Part shown: piece after piece, positions 18,871 through 30,465 of the stretch
How the letters are laid out: every line of letters begins with the position of its first letter
How positions within the stretch are numbered: the stretch's first letter is position 1
Source: Vreelandella neptunia
Lineage (GTDB): Bacteria > Pseudomonadota > Gammaproteobacteria > Pseudomonadales > Halomonadaceae
NCBI RefSeq assembly: GCF_000712975.1
Contig: NZ_JHQL01000002.1
Coordinates: 679,492-743,491 of the forward strand
DNA: 64,000 bases
Reading direction: 5' to 3'
Notes under the pieces: model-generated
The model's input: the letters and a program-made list of their open reading frames with translations, nothing else
What the model was told of the DNA's origin: nothing
The model's database searches: none
Position numbers and translations under genes: made by a program

Positions 18871-20241
18871 TTATTTCCCGATACAAAAACTGCCAAAGAT
18901 TTCGCCGAGCAGGTCGTCAGCGCTAAATTCACCGGTAATTTCGCCTAACGCCTGCTGAGCATCGCGCAAGTCTTCGGCTAACAATTCCCCTGCACCGTAG
19001 CCATCTAGCTGGGTGCGTCCAGTTTCCAGCGCAATCATGGCGCGGTCTAAGGCGTCTAAATGACGACGACGGGCTGAGAATCGTCCTTCAGTAGTCGCAG
19101 AAAATCCCATGATGTCTTTTAAATGAGATTTTAAGTTATCCACACCCACACCTGTTTTCGCGGATAGCCTTATCGTTGGTGTGGTTGTGGATAAATCAAT
19201 GCCAGCTTGTTCGGCACTTGTATCAATTTTATTTCGCACTAGCGTTAGACGCGTTTGATCGGGGAGTCTGGCGACAAATTCCGGCCAAATAGTCATAGGA
19301 TCGGTCGCATCAGTCGTGGAGGCATCTACCAATAGCAGCACGCGGTCGGCTTTTTCTATCTCTTCCCAAGCGCGGGCAACGCCTATTTTCTCTACGGCAT
19401 CGGGAGTATCGCGTAACCCTGCGGTGTCGATAATATGCAGTGGCATGCCATCAATATGAATATATTCCCTCAGCACGTCACGCGTGGTGCCAGCAATATC
19501 CGTCACAATGGCAGTATCTTGTTCGGTCAGTGCATTGAGCAAGCTAGACTTACCGGCATTAGGTCGTCCAGCAATCACCACACTCATTCCTTCGCGTAAT
19601 AGTGCCCCTTGGCCTGCGGCTTTGCGTACCGCTGTCAGCGCTTGCTGAACGCTATCTAAACGGTTGGCGACGTGGCCATCGGCTAAAAAGTCGATTTCCT
19701 CCTCTGGGAAATCAATCGCCGCTTCGACGTAAACCCGCAGCTCAATGAGGCGTTCCACTAATGCCGAGATGCGCTGAGAAAACTCGCCCTGCAACGAGCG
19801 TACCGCATTTTCGGCAGCGGAACGGGAAGTGGCATCTATCAGATCGGCAATGGCTTCGGCCTGGGCCAGATCCAACTTGTCGTTTAGAAAGGCTCGTTCT
19901 GAAAATTCACCCGGGCGTGCTAGACGTGCACCAAGCTGTAGGCAGCGTTCAAGCAGCATATCCATAATGATTGGCCCGCCATGTCCTTGCAGTTCAAGCA
20001 CGTCCTCGCCGGTAAATGAGTGAGGCCCGTTGAACAGTAGGGCTATGCCTTCATCAATAATGCTCTCAGCGGCGTGAAACGGGCCATAGTGAGCGTAACG
20101 AGGGGAAGGGCAGTGGCCAAGTATGGCGGTGGCAATATCGTGGCAGGCAGGACCTGACACGCGAATAATGCCAACACCGCCGCGGCCAGGAGGCGTTGCT
20201 AGAGCGGTAATGGTGTCTTGGGTGTAAAGTCGGTCGGCCAT
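18871..20241 (-). CDS. mnmE: tRNA modification GTPase MnmE (TrmE)
   Basis: GTPase partner of MnmG in wobble-uridine modification. 456 residues: an N-terminal tetrahydrofolate-binding domain ([18 protein letters not shown]), a helical domain, and an inserted G domain with [12 protein letters not shown] (about 226), DIAGTTRD and DTAGLRDT, and the C-terminal CIGK with the catalytic-site cysteine. It lies downstream of yidC past a strong terminator, so it likely has its own promoter. Two exact DnaA-box sequences lie inside the gene (19136-19144 and 19186-19194). Confidence 0.97.
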   Translation of the reverse strand: MADRLYTQDTITALATPPGRGGVGIIRVSGPACHDIATAILGHCPSPRYAHYGPFHAAESIIDEGIALLFNGPHSFTGEDVLELQGHGGPIIMDMLLERCLQLGARLARPGEFSERAFLNDKLDLAQAEAIADLIDATSRSAAENAVRSLQGEFSQRISALVERLIELRVYVEAAIDFPEEEIDFLADGHVANRLDSVQQALTAVRKAAGQGALLREGMSVVIAGRPNAGKSSLLNALTEQDTAIVTDIAGTTRDVLREYIHIDGMPLHIIDTAGLRDTPDAVEKIGVARAWEEIEKADRVLLLVDASTTDATDPMTIWPEFVARLPDQTRLTLVRNKIDTSAEQAGIDLSTTTPTIRLSAKTGVGVDNLKSHLKDIMGFSATTEGRFSARRRHLDALDRAMIALETGRTQLDGYGAGELLAEDLRDAQQALGEITGEFSADDLLGEIFGSFCIGK

Positions 20242-20294
20242 GGCGCTTCTCGTTGGTGTATGGCGAAGATTGTCGCGTTGTTCATCCTAAAACG

Positions 20295-20322
20295 CCAGAC
20301 CCCCGCTAAGGCGGGGGTCTGG
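20295..20322 (-). terminator. Rho-independent terminator after yidC
   Basis: A perfect 12-bp GC-rich stem (20295-20306 with 20311-20322) with loop TAAG, followed on the minus strand by GTTTTA. It lies between yidC and mnmE. Confidence 0.85.
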
Positions 20323-20342
20323 GAGTAGGAGAAGGGTGCGTG

Positions 20343-22028
20343 TTACTTGGTTCGCAACCCTTTGCCGACGTTCGGATCATTCTCAATATTACGCGTAATG
20401 AGGTACTGCTGCGCCACCGAGATGATGTTGTTGACGACCCAGTAGATAACTAGACCTGCTGGGAACCACAAGAAGAAGAAGGTGAAGATAATCGGCAACA
20501 TCTTCATAATCTTCGCCTGCATGGGATCGGGCGGTGTTGGGTTCAGCATCTGCTGAACGAACATCGAGATCCCCATCAGAATTGGCAAGATAAAGTACGG
20601 ATCTTTCACTGACAAATCTTGAATCCAGAATATGAACGGTGCATGGCGCAGTTCAACAGATTCAAGCAGCATCCAATAAAGGGCAATGAACACTGGCATC
20701 TGGACAAGGATCGGTAAACAGCCACCCAAAGGATTAATCTTTTCCTTCTGGTAGAACTTCATCATCTCTTGAGACATTTTCTGGCGATCATCGCCATACA
20801 TCTCTTTGAGACGCTGCATTTCCGGACCAAGCTTACGCATGCGCGCCATTGACTTGTAGGCTTTAGCAGATAGCGGGAACAGCACCAATTTCACTAGTAC
20901 GGTCAGTAAGACAATCGACCAACCCCAGTTGCCAACGATGTCGTGGATCTTGTCCAGCAACCAGAACAGCGGGTTGGCGATAAACCACAGCCAACCATAA
21001 TCGACGGTTAAGCGTAAGTTGGGAGCGACTTGCTCAAGGTAATCTTGAACTTTGGGCCCCATGTACAGCGTTGCGCTTAGCGTTGCCTCGCCATTAGCGG
21101 CCACACTGCTCGTGGGGCCAGCAAATGCTACGACATTACGATCACGTGAATCGGTAGTGACATAGTAAAGGTTTTGCTGATCCTGAGCAGGCGCCCAGGC
21201 AGACACAAAGTAGTGTTGGATAATGGCAATCCAACCACCTTGAGCTTCACGGTTTTCAAAGTTACGGCTCTGAATAGCATCAAAGTCGATCTTTTCATAC
21301 CGTGCGTCCGGAGTAGAGTAAGCAGCCCCAAGATAGGAATTCATGCCCATGGCAACGCCACTAGAAGGATCGGGGCTGTTATCGCGGGCAAGTTGACCTA
21401 TAAAGCGTGCGCTAACCGGTGATTCGGTGTTATTAGCTAAATAGTAGCTAACGTTGACCGCGTAGTTGCCGCGTTCAAACGTCAGGCGCTTAATAACTTC
21501 GACGCCGTTAACTTCCGCTGTTAAATCAACACTTAGCTGCTCTTCATTGTTACCTAAGCGGTACTCGGTACGCTCGGGCGTGAAGGCAATGCGGCTAGCC
21601 TGACCGTCCAGTTGAAGACCTGAACGGGCGACGTAGCTGCGTGATGAGTTATCAGAAAGCAATACGTAGTTACGATCTGAGTCCAGCGTTAACTTATGCT
21701 GCGGTAGGGCGGCGTACACGATATCGCCACCGTGCGGGTCAATACGCACGTCGAGAACATCGGTTGTAACAGCAATAAAGTCTCGGCTTGATGCGTTGCT
21801 TTCCATTTCCCCAGGCATACCTTCACTAATGGCATTCTGAGGAGCTGACGAGCTTGGCACCGATAAATCATCGCTATCATTACTATTGATAGGTGAGCCG
21901 TTGCTGCTTTGGGTAATCTCAGGCGTCGAATCGACGCTTGTTTGCCCATAATCCTGATTCCACTGTACAACCAATAGATAGGCAAGTACTGCCAGTGGAA
22001 TCAGTAATAAAAGTCGTTTTACGTCCAT
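20343..22028 (-). CDS. yidC: Membrane protein insertase YidC
   Basis: Inner-membrane insertase of 561 residues that acts with SecYEG or alone. It has an N-terminal anchor (LLLLIPLAVLAYLLVVQW), a large periplasmic beta domain to about residue 350, then the conserved membrane core. The core includes NWGWSIVLLTVLVKLVLFPLS, the cytoplasmic hairpin (KMSQEMMKFYQKEKINPLGGCLP) and the final segments. It is in the usual rpmH-rnpA-yidC order, but the small yidD gene normally between rnpA and yidC is not seen. Confidence 0.97.
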   Translation of the reverse strand: MDVKRLLLLIPLAVLAYLLVVQWNQDYGQTSVDSTPEITQSSNGSPINSNDSDDLSVPSSSAPQNAISEGMPGEMESNASSRDFIAVTTDVLDVRIDPHGGDIVYAALPQHKLTLDSDRNYVLLSDNSSRSYVARSGLQLDGQASRIAFTPERTEYRLGNNEEQLSVDLTAEVNGVEVIKRLTFERGNYAVNVSYYLANNTESPVSARFIGQLARDNSPDPSSGVAMGMNSYLGAAYSTPDARYEKIDFDAIQSRNFENREAQGGWIAIIQHYFVSAWAPAQDQQNLYYVTTDSRDRNVVAFAGPTSSVAANGEATLSATLYMGPKVQDYLEQVAPNLRLTVDYGWLWFIANPLFWLLDKIHDIVGNWGWSIVLLTVLVKLVLFPLSAKAYKSMARMRKLGPEMQRLKEMYGDDRQKMSQEMMKFYQKEKINPLGGCLPILVQMPVFIALYWMLLESVELRHAPFIFWIQDLSVKDPYFILPILMGISMFVQQMLNPTPPDPMQAKIMKMLPIIFTFFFLWFPAGLVIYWVVNNIISVAQQYLITRNIENDPNVGKGLRTK

Positions 22029-22157
22029 GAGGGTTCTGCCCGATGGGTGGTGAACATGCTAATGGCGCAGTGTCATCTACTCGACCTCATTTACTCGACC
22101 CATGACACACGAAAGCCTGCCAGGCGGCAGGCCGAGGTCGAGCGGCGAGGTGTGTCG

Positions 22158-22565
22158 TCAAGCGTCACGTGTTACGCCATTAGGCGGGGAAGATACAGAC
22201 ACCGCCTGTGCGTCTCTCTGAAGCCGTTTCCACATGCCATTTAACTGGCGTGTAAGCGTTTCGTTGTCGATATCTTGAACGCCGCGTTTTGCCAATATCA
22301 CAATATCCACAGAGGGCAAGTGATCTTGGCGGAGACGAACAGACTCTCTAACAAGTCGCTTAAAGCGGTTGCGATCAACAGCGAGCTTCACATTTTTTTT
22401 GCTGACCACCAGTCCAACGCGGGGGTGACCCCGGGTACTCAAACGCGCTAACGCCATCATACCTTTGCCATGAACCTTCAGGTCTGCTTGTTCAAACACG
22501 TGACTAAAATCCCCAGCGTTTAGCAAACGTAAGCACCGGGGAAAGCCTTGATGCGGCACACGCAA
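22158..22565 (-). CDS. rnpA: Ribonuclease P protein component
   Basis: Protein subunit of RNase P, which trims tRNA 5' ends. 135 residues with the FPRCLRLLNAGDFSHVF start, GLVVSKKNVKLAVDRNRFKRLVRESVR containing the RNR motif, and DIVILAKRGV. The start shown is a TTG at 22563-22565, seven bases after the rpmH stop; a GTG two codons later is an alternative, and no strong ribosome-binding site decides. The C-terminal 20 residues extend beyond the usual family end. Confidence 0.93.
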   Translation of the reverse strand: MRVPHQGFPRCLRLLNAGDFSHVFEQADLKVHGKGMMALARLSTRGHPRVGLVVSKKNVKLAVDRNRFKRLVRESVRLRQDHLPSVDIVILAKRGVQDIDNETLTRQLNGMWKRLQRDAQAVSVSSPPNGVTRDA

Positions 22566-22572
22566 TCCGAGA

Positions 22573-22707
22573 TCAGGCGCTCAGACGCTTGCGGCCTTTG
22601 GCGCGACGGCGTGCAATAACAGCACGGCCATTTTTGGTTGCCATACGAGCACGGAAGCCATGCGCGCGCTTGCGCTTGAGAACGCTGGGTTGAAAAGTGC
22701 GTTTCAT
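22573..22707 (-). CDS. rpmH: 50S ribosomal protein L34
   Basis: 44-residue ribosomal protein. The minus strand from the ATG at 22707 reads [18 protein letters not shown], then [24 protein letters not shown] and TGA at 22573-22575. It is the first gene of the rpmH-rnpA group and borders the dnaA-side origin. Sequence and position leave no doubt. Confidence 0.98.
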   Translation of the reverse strand: MKRTFQPSVLKRKRAHGFRARMATKNGRAVIARRRAKGRKRLSA

Positions 22708-22899
22708 AACTCGTTATTCCCACGTGGTTTAGGACGGAAAGTGAATTCCAAAATACCCGGTCCAGTGAGGAACTAGCCGGGGAGTTTTAATTCAAGACCG
22801 GAAATTGTAGAGACTTCCCGCGTCAGGTGCAATTTTTCCTTGCATAAAAAGCATGAAAAAGGCAATGGCGGTTGTTTGTATACGTTTAGCATTGCTTCT

Positions 22900-23200
22900 T
22901 ACTATGAATCTATTATTACTAAGGAAGTTACTTAAAACCTACTGTTATTAATAGTGGGGATACTAATTGTGGATAAGCTATTTTAGCTTATTTTTATCAA
23001 GAGCTTAAAATCATAAAAAATCTGTGCATAACCTTCGGATAAGCCTTAAATAAGCTGTTAATTAGGTGTGCTCAACAGGTTATAAAATACATCAAAACAG
23101 GTTTGTGCTTGATCGATTACCAGCTTTTCCCTATATCTCATGAGTAGTTGTCCACAGGGCAAAAAGAGGCTTGAGTGCGTGTGGATAACCGCTCCGTTGG
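22900..23200. other. oriC: Chromosomal replication origin candidate (oriC), rpmH-dnaA intergenic region
   Basis: The 530-base gap between divergent rpmH and dnaA holds three exact DnaA boxes: 22968-22976 and 23180-23188 (TGTGGATAA) and 23023-23031 (TGTGCATAA). TTGTCCACA at 23148-23156 has one mismatch. An A+T-rich block lies between about 22900 and 23120. The same interval is the origin in pseudomonads, and the gene directions (rpmH left, dnaA right) agree. The 22712-22900 part holds the rpmH leader and promoter and no further gene. Confidence 0.75.
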
Positions 23201-23210
23201 GCGCTACAAT
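23182..23210 (+). promoter_or_regulatory. Possible dnaA promoter overlapping a DnaA box
   Basis: TGGATA (23182-23187) and TACAAT (23205-23210) stand 17 bases apart, with the dnaA start 31 bases further on. The -35 half lies inside the exact DnaA box at 23180-23188, which would allow DnaA to repress its own gene as in E. coli. The -35 match is 4 of 6, so this is tentative. Confidence 0.4.
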
Positions 23211-23241
23211 GGTCGGCCGTTTTCAACCGATGGTGAGATGA

Positions 23242-24708
23242 GTGTCACTCGCGCTTTGGCAACAGTGCCTGGACTACCTGCAGGACGAACTGAATTCACA
23301 GCAGTTCAATACCTGGATACGTCCGCTGCAGGCAGAAGAAGGAGAGACCAATGAGCTTCGCTTGTTGGCGCCGAATCGCTTTGTGCGCGACTGGGTGAGT
23401 GATAAGTATTCAAAGCGTATCAGTGAACTGATGCGCGAACTTGCGCCATCCAAGCCTCCCAAAGTCAGTTTGACAGTAGGCAGCCGCCGTGTCGCAGCAC
23501 CTGCTCCGCAGCCGAGAGATTTAGGTAATCCGGTCTCAGCATCTCCTTCAAGGCAAGCATCGCCTGCGGTTCATACACTGCCAAGGGGAGACCTTGCTGA
23601 TGAGCGAGAAATCGATAAGTTACGGGAAGAGTCATCGGGTCGGCGCGGTAATGAACGCCAGGTACAGGTTGAGGGCAGCCTTAAACATGGTAGCGGCCTT
23701 AATCCTAATTTTACTTTTGACACATTTGTTGAAGGTAAATCGAACCAACTTGCTCGTGCGGCTTCTCGTCAAGTTTCCGAAAACCCTGGCGGCGCGTATA
23801 ACCCGCTGTTTTTATACGGGGGCGTTGGTTTAGGTAAAACACACTTGATGCATGCCGTAGGTAATGCTTTAGCTGGCCGCCGTGAAAATGCTCGTGTGGT
23901 TTATCTACACTCCGAGCGTTTTGTCGCTGATATGGTGAAAGCATTACAGTTAAATGCGATCAACGACTTCAAGCGTTTTTATCGCAGTGTTGATGCGCTA
24001 TTAATTGATGATATTCAGTTTTTTGCTGGCAAAGAGCGTTCCCAGGAAGAGTTTTTCCATACTTTTAACGCACTGTTAGAGGGCGGGCAGCAGATGATCC
24101 TAACCTCTGACCGCTATCCAAAAGAGATTAGCGGCGTTGAAGAACGATTAAAGTCTCGCTTTGGCTGGGGGCTGACCGTTGCGATTGAGCCACCGGAGCT
24201 TGAAACCCGTGTAGCGATTTTGATGAAAAAAGCAGATCAAGCAAAAGTCGATCTCCCGCACGACGCTGCTTTTTTTATTGCGCAGAAAATTCGCTCGAAC
24301 GTTCGCGAGCTTGAGGGGGCGCTGAAAAAAGTCATTGCAGACTCACATTTTATGGGTAAAACCATTACTCAGGACTTTATTCGCGAATCGCTTAAAGACC
24401 TATTAGCGTTACAAGATAAGCAGGTAGGCGTTGATAATATTCAGAGAACGGTCGCTGAATATTACAAAATTAAAGTCGCTGATTTGCTGTCTAAGCGTCG
24501 CTCACGTTCCGTTGCGCGGCCGCGGCAAGTTGCTATGGCGTTAGCGAAAGAGTTGACGAATCATAGTCTGCCGGAAATAGGCGATGCCTTTGGTGGCCGT
24601 GATCATACGACTGTGTTGCATGCTTGTCGTAAGGTAAAAGCGCTGCAAGAAGAGAATGCGGATATTCGTGAAGATTATAAGAACCTTCTTCGCCTGCTAA
24701 CTAGTTAA
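23242..24708 (+). CDS. dnaA: Chromosomal replication initiator protein DnaA
   Basis: Initiator ATPase that binds DnaA boxes and opens oriC. 488 residues. Domain I is [22 protein letters not shown]; a variable linker follows; the AAA+ domain has Walker A GGVGLGKT (193-200) and Walker B LLIDDIQF (about 253-260). The DNA-binding domain IV ends with [15 protein letters not shown]. The start is GTG at 23242 with GGTGAG just before; the ATG at 23238 is in another frame. It heads dnaA-dnaN-recF-gyrB. Confidence 0.98.
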   Translation: MSLALWQQCLDYLQDELNSQQFNTWIRPLQAEEGETNELRLLAPNRFVRDWVSDKYSKRISELMRELAPSKPPKVSLTVGSRRVAAPAPQPRDLGNPVSASPSRQASPAVHTLPRGDLADEREIDKLREESSGRRGNERQVQVEGSLKHGSGLNPNFTFDTFVEGKSNQLARAASRQVSENPGGAYNPLFLYGGVGLGKTHLMHAVGNALAGRRENARVVYLHSERFVADMVKALQLNAINDFKRFYRSVDALLIDDIQFFAGKERSQEEFFHTFNALLEGGQQMILTSDRYPKEISGVEERLKSRFGWGLTVAIEPPELETRVAILMKKADQAKVDLPHDAAFFIAQKIRSNVRELEGALKKVIADSHFMGKTITQDFIRESLKDLLALQDKQVGVDNIQRTVAEYYKIKVADLLSKRRSRSVARPRQVAMALAKELTNHSLPEIGDAFGGRDHTTVLHACRKVKALQEENADIREDYKNLLRLLTS

Positions 24709-24764
24709 CCGTTATCGTTTGGGCCTGCACTGGCGGGCCTTTCAGGATAGAAACCGGAGTACCG

Positions 24765-25868
24765 ATGAAATTTACTATTTCCCGAGAGGCACTGCTTCGC
24801 CCGCTGACTCTGGTGGCGGGCGTAGTCGAACGGCGCCAAACGCTGCCAGTACTTTCTAATGTACTGATCCAAGTAGAAGGGGATCAGGTAGCATTAACCG
24901 GTACCGATTTAGAAGTAGAACTAATAGGCCGTACTGTGGCTAGCCAAGTAGATCAAGAGGGTGCTGCCACGGTGCCTGCGCGTAAGCTGATGGATATCTG
25001 TAAATCGCTGCCTGATCAGGCGGAGATCCAGCTAGCGGTAGAAGAGGGACGAGCTGTGCTGCGCAGTGGTCGTTCGCGTTTTACCCTATCGACGCTACCT
25101 GTTGCCGAATTTCCGAATATTGAAGATGCGGATGGTAGTCAAGAGCTTAGTGTGCCTCGTGGCACATTGAAGCACTTGATTGAGTCAACGTCTTTTGCAA
25201 TGGCTCAGCAAGATGTACGGTATTATCTAAACGGCATGTTGCTTGAAATTCAAAGCAATTTGTTACGCACCGTAGCAACTGATGGGCACCGCTTAGCTAT
25301 GTGCTCACGTCCAATTGATGTTGCTGTAGATCAAGCACAAAAGCTAATTGTGCCGCGTAAAGGCATTTTAGAGCTTTCCCGCCTATTGGATGACAGTGAT
25401 GAACCTGTCAGCCTCACCTTGGGTTCAACCCATGTACGGGCTCATACAGGTGACTTTACGTTTACCTCTAAGCTGATTGACGGCAAGTTCCCTGACTATG
25501 AGCGTGTTGTGCCTCGTAATGGCGATAAAGTACTGATTGCTGAACGTGCTGAATTGCGTCAGGTGCTTTCACGTACAGCTATTCTTTCTAATGAAAAATA
25601 TCGCGGTGTACGCCTGTATCTTGAGGAAAACAATCTTAAGGTAATGGCTAATAACCCTGAGCAGGAAGAAGCCGAAGAGAACGTGTCCGTTGAGTACAAC
25701 GGTGGCGCCATGGAAGTTGGCTTTAATGTTGGTTACTTAGTGGATGTACTGTCGGTCCTAGATGAAGATCGTGTACAGATTACCCTTGCAGACCCCAACA
25801 GCAGTGCATTGCTAGAGGAGCCTGGTGGCGGCGATGCGCTCTATGTTGTTATGCCGATGCGCTTATAA
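24765..25868 (+). CDS. dnaN: DNA polymerase III beta subunit (sliding clamp)
   Basis: Clamp that tethers DNA polymerase III to its template. The 367-residue protein has the family's three repeated domains, starting MKFTISREALLRPLTLVAGVVERRQTLPVLSN and ending YVVMPMRL, the typical C-terminus. It lies 56 bases after dnaA, with CCGGAGT before the ATG. A hairpin with a short T run follows, so recF may be partly uncoupled. Confidence 0.98.
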   Translation: MKFTISREALLRPLTLVAGVVERRQTLPVLSNVLIQVEGDQVALTGTDLEVELIGRTVASQVDQEGAATVPARKLMDICKSLPDQAEIQLAVEEGRAVLRSGRSRFTLSTLPVAEFPNIEDADGSQELSVPRGTLKHLIESTSFAMAQQDVRYYLNGMLLEIQSNLLRTVATDGHRLAMCSRPIDVAVDQAQKLIVPRKGILELSRLLDDSDEPVSLTLGSTHVRAHTGDFTFTSKLIDGKFPDYERVVPRNGDKVLIAERAELRQVLSRTAILSNEKYRGVRLYLEENNLKVMANNPEQEEAEENVSVEYNGGAMEVGFNVGYLVDVLSVLDEDRVQITLADPNSSALLEEPGGGDALYVVMPMRL

Positions 25869-25891
25869 TTACTTTCAATAACTAATAAGGG

Positions 25892-25921
25892 CGGCGCTTC
25901 TGATAGCAGAAGCGCCGTTTT
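25892..25921 (+). terminator. Terminator or attenuator between dnaN and recF
   Basis: A perfect 11-bp stem (25892-25902 with 25907-25917), loop ATAG, then four T. It lies 23 bases after the dnaN stop. The T run is short, so partial read-through into recF is plausible. Confidence 0.7.
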
Positions 25922-25973
25922 CGCGTTTAGTACGGATGACAAGTGATATGGTCTTATTGGATGGTAACTGCTA

Positions 25974-27077
25974 ATGAGTGTGAAGCAGCTCAACTTTCAG
26001 GGCGTGCGTAATCTCGCGCCATTAGAAATGCGTCCTTCTTCACGTATTAATGTGATCTATGGCAATAATGGCAGCGGTAAAACCAGTCTGTTAGAAGGTA
26101 TTCACATTTTAGGGATGGGACGCTCTTTCCGCACTCGCCAACTAAAGCATGCGATACAGAATGAAGTGCCCTATATGACGCTGTACGGACGTTTAACAGG
26201 CGATCCTGAGGTAACGCTAGGGGTAAGGAGAATGCGTGCTCAGCGCGAGCTGGAGCTGCGTCTTAGAGGAGAGAAAGGCGTCCGCTTAGCGGAGCTGGTT
26301 GAAGCGATGCCTCTTCAGGTAATAAATCCAGATGCCTTCCGCTTACTTGAAGGAGCTCCTGCGGGTCGAAGAGAGTTTCTCGATTGGGGGGTGTTTCACG
26401 TGAAACACTGCTTTCTTGACGCGTGGAAGCGAACGCGCAGAGCGGTGAAACATCGGAATGCGCTTCTTAGGCGTGGTAGAATAGAGCCAAGTGAAATAGC
26501 AGTATGGGAGCAAGAGTTAGCGATCTGGGGCGAGCGAATGGATATGCTCAGGCAGGCGTGGTTCAGTGAGTTCTTGCCAGTATTTGATAAAACCCTTAAT
26601 GAGTTGATTTCTTTGCCAGGTTTAACGCTGCGTTATGCTCGAGGCTGGGATAAGCAGCGTGGACTTGCTGACGTGCTATATGATAGTCGCCAAGCGGATC
26701 AGCAGATGGGCTTTACACAGCAGGGCCCACAGCGTGCTGATTTACGAATTAGATTAAACAAACAGCCTGCAGTTGAGATCCTTTCCAGAGGCCAGCAAAA
26801 ATTGGTGGTTAGTGCATTAAAGCTTGCCCAGGGGCGGCTTCTGGAAAGTACCACACAGCGGCACTGCATTTATTTAATCGATGATCTGCCAGCAGAGCTC
26901 GATAGCACGTACCGAGATAGATTTTGTAATTTACTTGAAAAGATGCAGTGTCAGGCATTTATTACTAGCGTCGAACCCTCCGCGCTTCGTGGTATATGGG
27001 AACCCTCAACAGAGGTTGAAATGTTTCACGTGAAACACGCCGATCAAGGGTTAAGCCAATTACTACCGGACGGGTAG
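25974..27077 (+). CDS. recF: DNA replication and repair protein RecF
   Basis: SMC-like ATPase that helps load RecA at gaps. 367 residues: Walker A YGNNGSGKTSLLE at about 29-41, the family stretch EFLDWGVFHVKHCFLDAW at about 136-153, the signature LSRGQQK, and Walker B YLIDDLPAELD. Both FHVKH pentapeptides in the protein, one in that stretch and one near the C-terminus, are encoded by parS-like palindromes. gyrB starts 39 bases later. Confidence 0.97.
   Translation: MSVKQLNFQGVRNLAPLEMRPSSRINVIYGNNGSGKTSLLEGIHILGMGRSFRTRQLKHAIQNEVPYMTLYGRLTGDPEVTLGVRRMRAQRELELRLRGEKGVRLAELVEAMPLQVINPDAFRLLEGAPAGRREFLDWGVFHVKHCFLDAWKRTRRAVKHRNALLRRGRIEPSEIAVWEQELAIWGERMDMLRQAWFSEFLPVFDKTLNELISLPGLTLRYARGWDKQRGLADVLYDSRQADQQMGFTQQGPQRADLRIRLNKQPAVEILSRGQQKLVVSALKLAQGRLLESTTQRHCIYLIDDLPAELDSTYRDRFCNLLEKMQCQAFITSVEPSALRGIWEPSTEVEMFHVKHADQGLSQLLPDG
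26392..26407. promoter_or_regulatory. parS: parS-like centromere site 1 (inside recF)
   Basis: Exact 16-base palindrome TGTTTCACGTGAAACA, extended by one pair on each side. It matches the ParB-binding consensus known from many bacteria. It encodes part of the conserved GVFHVKH stretch of RecF. Confidence 0.88.
27022..27037. promoter_or_regulatory. parS: parS-like centromere site 2 (inside recF, 3' end)
   Basis: Second exact copy of TGTTTCACGTGAAACA, 630 bases from the first, encoding FHVKH near the C-terminus of RecF. Confidence 0.88.
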
Positions 27078-29537
<2,460 letters not shown>

Positions 29538-29553
29538 TGTGTTTGCCCATAAA

Positions 29554-29569
29554 CGTTTCACGTGAAACA
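29554..29569. promoter_or_regulatory. parS: parS-like centromere site 3 (after gyrB)
   Basis: CGTTTCACGTGAAACA, one base off the palindrome seen at sites 1, 2 and 4. It lies between the gyrB stop and its terminator. Confidence 0.8.
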
Positions 29570-29615
29570 TGAACGTTGCTGGATAGGCATTTATAACGTC
29601 AGTAGATGAAAAACG

Positions 29616-29653
29616 AAACGCCGCTCCTATTAAAAAGGAGCGGCGTTTTTTCG
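29616..29653 (+). terminator. Rho-independent terminator of gyrB
   Basis: A stem of about 12-13 bp (29616-29628 with 29636-29648) and then a run of T to 29653. A-rich sequence on the other flank makes it usable from the minus strand too, where gmhB ends at 29702. Confidence 0.92.
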
Positions 29654-29701
29654 TTGCTATCGAGAAAATAAGATAGGATAAATTGGAAGAAAAATAAATT
29701 G

Positions 29702-30253
29702 CTACTGTTTGCATAGCCAATCTGCAAACGCAGCTAGGTCTGAATAAACCAGCGTGTTCTCAAGTCCTTTATGATTTGCTAGCGTTTTCTCTCCTTTACC
29801 TGTTCTGACCAACACTGGCTGGCACCCGACTGCTTCACCGGCTTGTAGATCTCGTAGGCTGTCGCCGACCATCCAACTGCCAATGATACTCTCCATTCCT
29901 AATCGCTGCTGAATTTGCAACAGCAATCCTGGTAATGGTTTTCGACAAGCGCACTGTTCATCGGGGCCGTGAGGGCAGTAAGCAATATGTGCAATATGCC
30001 CACCTTTCGCTTCAACTAGCGTTGTTAGACGCTCATGCATTAAGTGAAGCGTTGCCTCATCATAATAGCCTCGTGCAATACCCGACTGATTGGTAGCTAT
30101 TGCCACGGTATACCCTGCCTGGGCCAGTTGGGCAATTGCATCGATTGCAGAAGGGTAGGGAATCCACTCCTCTAGTGATTTAATATAAGCATCGGAGTCG
30201 TGATTGATGACACCGTCACGATCGAGTATCACCAGTTGGTTAGCTGAGATCAT
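29702..30253 (-). CDS. gmhB: D-glycero-D-manno-heptose-1,7-bisphosphate 7-phosphatase
   Basis: HAD-family phosphatase in ADP-heptose synthesis for LPS. 183 residues. The catalytic DxD is in VILDRDGVIN near the start, ATNQSGIARG is motif II, and the zinc loop is CPHGPDEQCACRKP. GDSLRDLQAG is the last HAD motif. The ATG at 30253 has AAGGAG before it; a GTG upstream at 30271 would contain that site. hldD, waaF and hldE nearby act in the same pathway. Confidence 0.94.
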   Translation of the reverse strand: MISANQLVILDRDGVINHDSDAYIKSLEEWIPYPSAIDAIAQLAQAGYTVAIATNQSGIARGYYDEATLHLMHERLTTLVEAKGGHIAHIAYCPHGPDEQCACRKPLPGLLLQIQQRLGMESIIGSWMVGDSLRDLQAGEAVGCQPVLVRTGKGEKTLANHKGLENTLVYSDLAAFADWLCKQ

Positions 30254-30317
30254 AGAACTCCTTAATAGCACACCACGGTCATCTATAAGAGTAATAAGCG
30301 CTTAGCAATTGGGCGAG

Positions 30318-30333
30318 TGTTTCACGTGAAACA
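30318..30333. promoter_or_regulatory. parS: parS-like centromere site 4 (between gmhB and glyS)
   Basis: Exact TGTTTCACGTGAAACA in the gap upstream of gmhB. It is the rightmost of four copies within 4 kb. Confidence 0.88.
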
Positions 30334-30393
30334 AGCAGCCAGCAGAACGCTGAGTTTAGTCTGGAGAAAAGCGACAATATAGTGGTAACAAGC

Positions 30394-30424
30394 CAAAAAA
30401 GCCCGGCTTGCGAGAAGCCGGGCT
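30394..30424 (-). terminator. Rho-independent terminator of glyQS
   Basis: A perfect 10-bp stem (30400-30409 with 30415-30424) with a five-base loop, followed on the minus strand by six T. It lies 42 bases past the glyS stop. Confidence 0.92.
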
Positions 30425-30465
30425 GCTGTGTCTACACCAGGATTAGCCGATTGTGATGCGCGTAT

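Noticed and set aside
21140..21160. parS-like GATCACGTGAATC in yidC
   Set aside because: Several mismatches in both arms; lies in coding sequence without neighbours.
22712..22735. parS-like CCCACGTGG near rpmH
   Set aside because: Only the central CACGTG is shared; flanks do not match the 16-base palindrome.
24715..24750. Terminator between dnaA and dnaN
   Set aside because: Only a 4-bp GGCC/GGCC stem can form; too weak.
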